Below are positions 61,198-64,000 of a stretch of 64,000 bases of DNA, one piece after another (positions within the stretch are counted from its first letter, which is position 1; the number at the start of each line of letters is the position of its first letter). The notes under the pieces were generated by a model that did no database searches, was not told where the DNA came from, and saw only the letters and a list, made by a program, of their open reading frames with translations. Source of the stretch: Konateibacter massiliensis. Lineage in GTDB: Bacteria; Bacillota; Clostridia; Lachnospirales; Lachnospiraceae. A program made the position numbers and the translations under genes. The DNA lies in assembly GCF_900184995.1 (NCBI RefSeq), contig NZ_LT860099.1:646269-710268 (forward strand), read 5' to 3'.

Positions 61198-62936
61198 TGA
61201 ATAAAAAGCAACTATTGATATTAAAAAAATTATTGTCCTACATCCGTCCTCATAAAATACATGTCGCTTTTATTTTAATCAGCGCCTTAATCAGCGTTAT
61301 TTTCACTCTTGTTACACCGATTTTAATTGGTAACGCGATTGACTACGTGATTGGTCCGTCAAATGTAGACTTTGGAAACATTCTGCGTATTTTAAGCTAC
61401 CTTGCCGTTTCCATTGTCATCAGCGCTATTTTCCAGTGGTTTATGAGCTATCTCTCCACAAGGCTCACCTCCCTTACGGTCAGCGATTTAAGGACCGCCT
61501 CATTCCAGAAGCTGAACAAGGTTCCGTTAAAATATATCGACACCAATTCCCACGGAAACCTGATTAACAGTGTTGTAAATGATATCGACCAAATATCTGA
61601 CGGACTTTTGCAGGGCTTTACCCAGATTTTCAGCGGTGTCATCACAATATTTGGAACACTGGCATTTATGGTTTTTATCAACTATAAAATTGCTCTGGTG
61701 GTCGTACTTTTAACACCTCTCTCCTTTTTTATAGCTTCCTTTATCTCCAAGCATACCTTTCTTAAAATGAAGGAGCAGGCGGACATCCGAGGCGAATTGA
61801 GCGGCTATATTGAGGAAATGATTGGAAATGAAAAGACCGTGAAGTCTTTTGGCTATGAAAAAAATGCGATTGCACATTTTGAAGAAATCAATGCCAGATT
61901 GTATGACTGCGGCTATAAAGCACAGTTTTATTCTGCACTTACAAACCCAAGCACCCGTTTTTTAAATGGGTTGGTATACGCCGCTGTCGGAATATTTGGT
62001 GCTGTCAATGTCGTAAATGGTGGTTTGAGCATCGGACAGCTCTCCGCCTTTTTATCCTACGCAAACCAATATACAAAGCCTTTTAATGAAATTTCCGGCG
62101 TATTTACGGAGCTGCAGTCAGCTCTTGCCTCCGCTGCAAGAATTTTTTCCATCATCGAAGCGGACAGCGAGATTTCGGATGAAAATCTGTTGGAGACTGT
62201 AGAATGTGACGGAGAAATTAAGATTAACCATGTAAGCTTTTCCTACACGCCGGACGTTCCTCTTATAGAGGATTTTAACCTTCATGTGAAGCCCGGACAG
62301 CGTATTGCTATTGTAGGACCTACCGGCTGCGGAAAAACTACCTTTATCAACTTATTAATGAGGTTTTATGATATTAATTCGGGTGAAATTCTTATTCACA
62401 ACACCGATATCCGCGATATGAAACGGGAGGTTCTCCGGAAACAGTTTGGAATGGTATTACAGGAAAGCTGGCTGTTTCAAGGCACCATTTTTGAAAATAT
62501 CGCTTACGGAAAGCCAGACGCCACCTTGGATGAGGTCATGGATGCTGCCAAAGCCGCACATGCTCACAGCTTTATCAAAAGACTTCCAAAGGGCTATAAC
62601 ACGGTTATCTCAGAGGACGGAAATGTATCTCAGGGTCAGAAACAGCTTCTTTGTATCGCCCGCATCATGCTCACAAAGCCTCCTATGCTTATCTTGGATG
62701 AGGCAACAAGCAATATTGATACAAGAACAGAAATACGGATACAAAAGGCATTTTTAGAGCTTATGGAGGGACGCACCAGCTTTATTGTCGCACACAGACT
62801 TTCGACGATTAAGGAAGCTGATATTATCTTGGTTATGAATAAGGGACATATTATCGAGCAGGGAAGCCATGACGAACTGCTGGCACAGAATGGATTTTAT
62901 GCGAACCTGTATAACAGCCAGTTTGCAGCATCTTAA
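61197..62936 (+). CDS. ABC exporter half-transporter with consensus catalytic site (subunit 2)
   Basis: A 579-residue partner half-transporter. Six membrane spans (about 15-310), then Walker A GPTGCGKTTF, Walker B MLILDEATSN with catalytic Glu, and switch His in VAHRLSTI. The signature is VSQGQKQLL, deviating from LSGGQ, which pairs with the degenerate site of subunit 1. Together they form a heterodimeric multidrug- or lipid-type exporter; the substrate is unknown. A terminator follows. Confidence 0.95.
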   Translation: MNKKQLLILKKLLSYIRPHKIHVAFILISALISVIFTLVTPILIGNAIDYVIGPSNVDFGNILRILSYLAVSIVISAIFQWFMSYLSTRLTSLTVSDLRTASFQKLNKVPLKYIDTNSHGNLINSVVNDIDQISDGLLQGFTQIFSGVITIFGTLAFMVFINYKIALVVVLLTPLSFFIASFISKHTFLKMKEQADIRGELSGYIEEMIGNEKTVKSFGYEKNAIAHFEEINARLYDCGYKAQFYSALTNPSTRFLNGLVYAAVGIFGAVNVVNGGLSIGQLSAFLSYANQYTKPFNEISGVFTELQSALASAARIFSIIEADSEISDENLLETVECDGEIKINHVSFSYTPDVPLIEDFNLHVKPGQRIAIVGPTGCGKTTFINLLMRFYDINSGEILIHNTDIRDMKREVLRKQFGMVLQESWLFQGTIFENIAYGKPDATLDEVMDAAKAAHAHSFIKRLPKGYNTVISEDGNVSQGQKQLLCIARIMLTKPPMLILDEATSNIDTRTEIRIQKAFLELMEGRTSFIVAHRLSTIKEADIILVMNKGHIIEQGSHDELLAQNGFYANLYNSQFAAS

Positions 62937-62951
62937 CAGTAGAAATATTAA

Positions 62952-62996
62952 AAGCAGCCAAATCCCTCATTCATGAGTGACTTGGCTGCTTTTTTT
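62952..62996 (+). terminator. Strong terminator after the ABC exporter genes
   Basis: AGCAGCCAAATCCCTC... pairs with ...GAGTGACTTGGCTGCT, followed by TTTTTTT on the plus strand. Related by sequence to the hairpin near 34364. Confidence 0.85.
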
Positions 62997-63060
62997 GCGC
63001 CGGATGCAGTCACGTAGTGACGCTTTCCTCCTGCATTCGTGTGCATTTTGGCACGAAGTG
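62994..63060 (+). repeat. Dispersed structured intergenic repeat, copy D
   Basis: After the terminator: GCGCCGGATGCA, hairpin II with a different stem (GTCAC-GTA-GTGAC, 63009-63021), CTTTCCTCCTGCATTC and tail GTGTGCATTTTGGCACGAAG. The tail is nearly identical to copy B. Sense to the upstream ABC genes. The terminator takes the place of hairpin I. Confidence 0.55.
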
Positions 63061-63064
63061 TCTT

Positions 63065-64000
63065 CTACTCCTTTGTAAACAACCTCACTTCTCCAGTAAT
63101 GCCAAACGGCTCTATCACAAGATATTGTGAAATTGCGTCTCTTTGCTGATTTCCCAGCGTATTTGTCACCTCGATGCGGATTTCATTTTTTTCCTGCAAA
63201 AGCCCTGTCAGATCAAAGCGGTACGGTTCGCAAATTCTCACACCGGCAGACTTGCCGTTGATGAATACCTCTGCAACCTCCCATGCTTTTTCAAGCTCCA
63301 ATAGTGCTTTGGCATCCGGATTGACGCATGCAAATTGTGCCGCATAGCTTGCGGTTCCTGTCCTTCTATCCATACCGGGAAGATTTCTCAAATCACATAA
63401 TTGCGAAACCTCACCAATCGGTTTGAACTCAGGGTATTCCAAAGCTTCTGCAAAGTTCACCTTCCATGTCAGGTCGAGTATCTCTGACTTCATCTCCTCC
63501 GTCCTATATTTCTTTTCTGCCTCCTGCTTCTCGTCAGTCGCCACAATGACGGTCGATTCATACGGTGACAAGCTAAGTGTCAAATCCGTTTCATATAATC
63601 GATTGGAAAACGCATCATATTCATAGTAGTAAGCCGCCTTTGGCAAACTTACCTTACAAGTTAAGCAATCCGACACATTTTCATTAAAAAACATATAATA
63701 ATGCATTTTTTCCTGCACATAGTGATAATAAACGCAGTCCTTAAACTCGCTTTCCAGCTTTATCTCCCGCACATTCTCACAGGCAGCCGAAAGCTCCAAA
63801 AGCGGAATAGTTTCACATAATGCCTTCACCTCTTCAAGCAAGCTTTCATCCGCAGGAAGTGCACTTCTTGGGTAATTGTCAACAAAAATCACTCTAACAC
63901 CTTCTCGTGCAATCTTTGCCAATTTTTGCATAATTTCCTGCAAAATATATTCTCCATAAGGGATGATAAGCACCTTGAAGCTCTCTTTACCAATCACAAG
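63065..64000 (-). CDS. C-terminal part of a large glycoside-hydrolase-like protein (truncated)
   Basis: The reading frame stays open to the right edge, so the N-terminal part lies outside the window. The visible 310 or so residues contain a beta-rich domain and end in a jelly-roll that resembles the sugar-binding (galactose-binding-like) region of GH2/GH106-type enzymes (AWEVAEVFINGKSAGVRICE and FDLTGLLQEKNEIRIEVTNT). The catalytic domain is not visible, so the family and substrate are undecided. It faces the ABC exporter genes tail to tail. Confidence 0.6.
   Translation of the reverse strand, partial: LVIGKESFKVLIIPYGEYILQEIMQKLAKIAREGVRVIFVDNYPRSALPADESLLEEVKALCETIPLLELSAACENVREIKLESEFKDCVYYHYVQEKMHYYMFFNENVSDCLTCKVSLPKAAYYYEYDAFSNRLYETDLTLSLSPYESTVIVATDEKQEAEKKYRTEEMKSEILDLTWKVNFAEALEYPEFKPIGEVSQLCDLRNLPGMDRRTGTASYAAQFACVNPDAKALLELEKAWEVAEVFINGKSAGVRICEPYRFDLTGLLQEKNEIRIEVTNTLGNQQRDAISQYLVIEPFGITGEVRLFTKE

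Noticed and set aside
1-64000. CRISPR arrays, tRNA/rRNA genes, prophage, transposases or classic defence systems
   Set aside because: Looked for on both strands; no regular spacer repeats, cloverleaf-like sequences, or hallmark proteins were seen.

Overview
The window is AT-rich chromosomal DNA from a Gram-positive anaerobe of the Clostridia, most likely a Lachnospiraceae member. The reasons are AGGAGG-type ribosome binding sites, the radC-mreBCD-PBP2-minCDE-rodA-mgsA order, the mutS-mutL-miaA-ynbB order, a group B [FeFe]-hydrogenase-like protein, NADP-dependent GapN and a DUF4321 protein. No rRNA, tRNA, CRISPR array, prophage or insertion sequence was seen. Most of the window is ordinary core genome.

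Regions. (1) 1-3.3 kb: the first codons of a probable sepF, yggS, an HlyD-like membrane protein, a DUF378 protein and a small P-loop protein. (2) 3.3-14 kb: a minus-strand cell-shape and division cluster (DUF4321, radC, mreB, mreC, mreD, an unusually long PBP2, minC, minD, minE, rodA), then mgsA and a DD-carboxypeptidase lipoprotein. (3) 14-21.3 kb: mutS, mutL, miaA and ynbB, with a structured mutS leader. (4) 21.3-25 kb: a SulP transporter and recQ. (5) 25-30.3 kb: alpha/beta hydrolase, LysR regulator, an old-yellow-enzyme FeS flavoprotein and an OFA-type transporter, which look like one regulated catabolic or detoxification unit. (6) 30.5-37.5 kb: a redox block (DUF2318 protein, GapN, hydrogenase-like protein, MsrA, thioredoxin-reductase/AhpF-like fusion, AhpC). 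(7) 37.6-46.8 kb: a chemoreceptor, an M3 oligopeptidase and a six-gene operon (HTH regulator, two nucleotidyltransferases, MmcQ-GNAT fusion, ABC ATPase and permease). (8) 46.8-50 kb: a TPP-riboswitch-controlled thiamine salvage operon (thiM, thiE, HAD phosphatase, thiD). (9) 50-54.1 kb: three aldo/keto reductases, a carboxymuconolactone decarboxylase-like protein and a flavodoxin, divergent from an AdhR/NmlR-like MerR regulator whose promoter region carries an exact CTTAAAG-N4-CTTTAAG operator. (10) 54.2-55.6 kb: a decayed TetR gene, a small zinc-ribbon membrane protein and a nitroreductase. (11) 55.7-59.3 kb: the ylxM-ffh-rpsP-khpA-rimM-trmD operon without an adjacent rplS. (12) 59.4-62.9 kb: a heterodimeric ABC exporter. 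(13) The 3' end of a glycoside-hydrolase-like gene runs off the right edge.

The least expected signal is an intergenic repeat of roughly 65-90 bp, present four times (near 2623, 34181, 36719 and 62994). It is always in the sense direction of the flanking transcript and has a hairpin whose stem sequence changes while pairing is kept in three copies. The best-supported regulatory story is the aldehyde/electrophile-responsive AdhR-like unit. I did not find a clear new multi-gene defence or mobile system. All functional calls rest on motif recognition by eye and were not database-checked.
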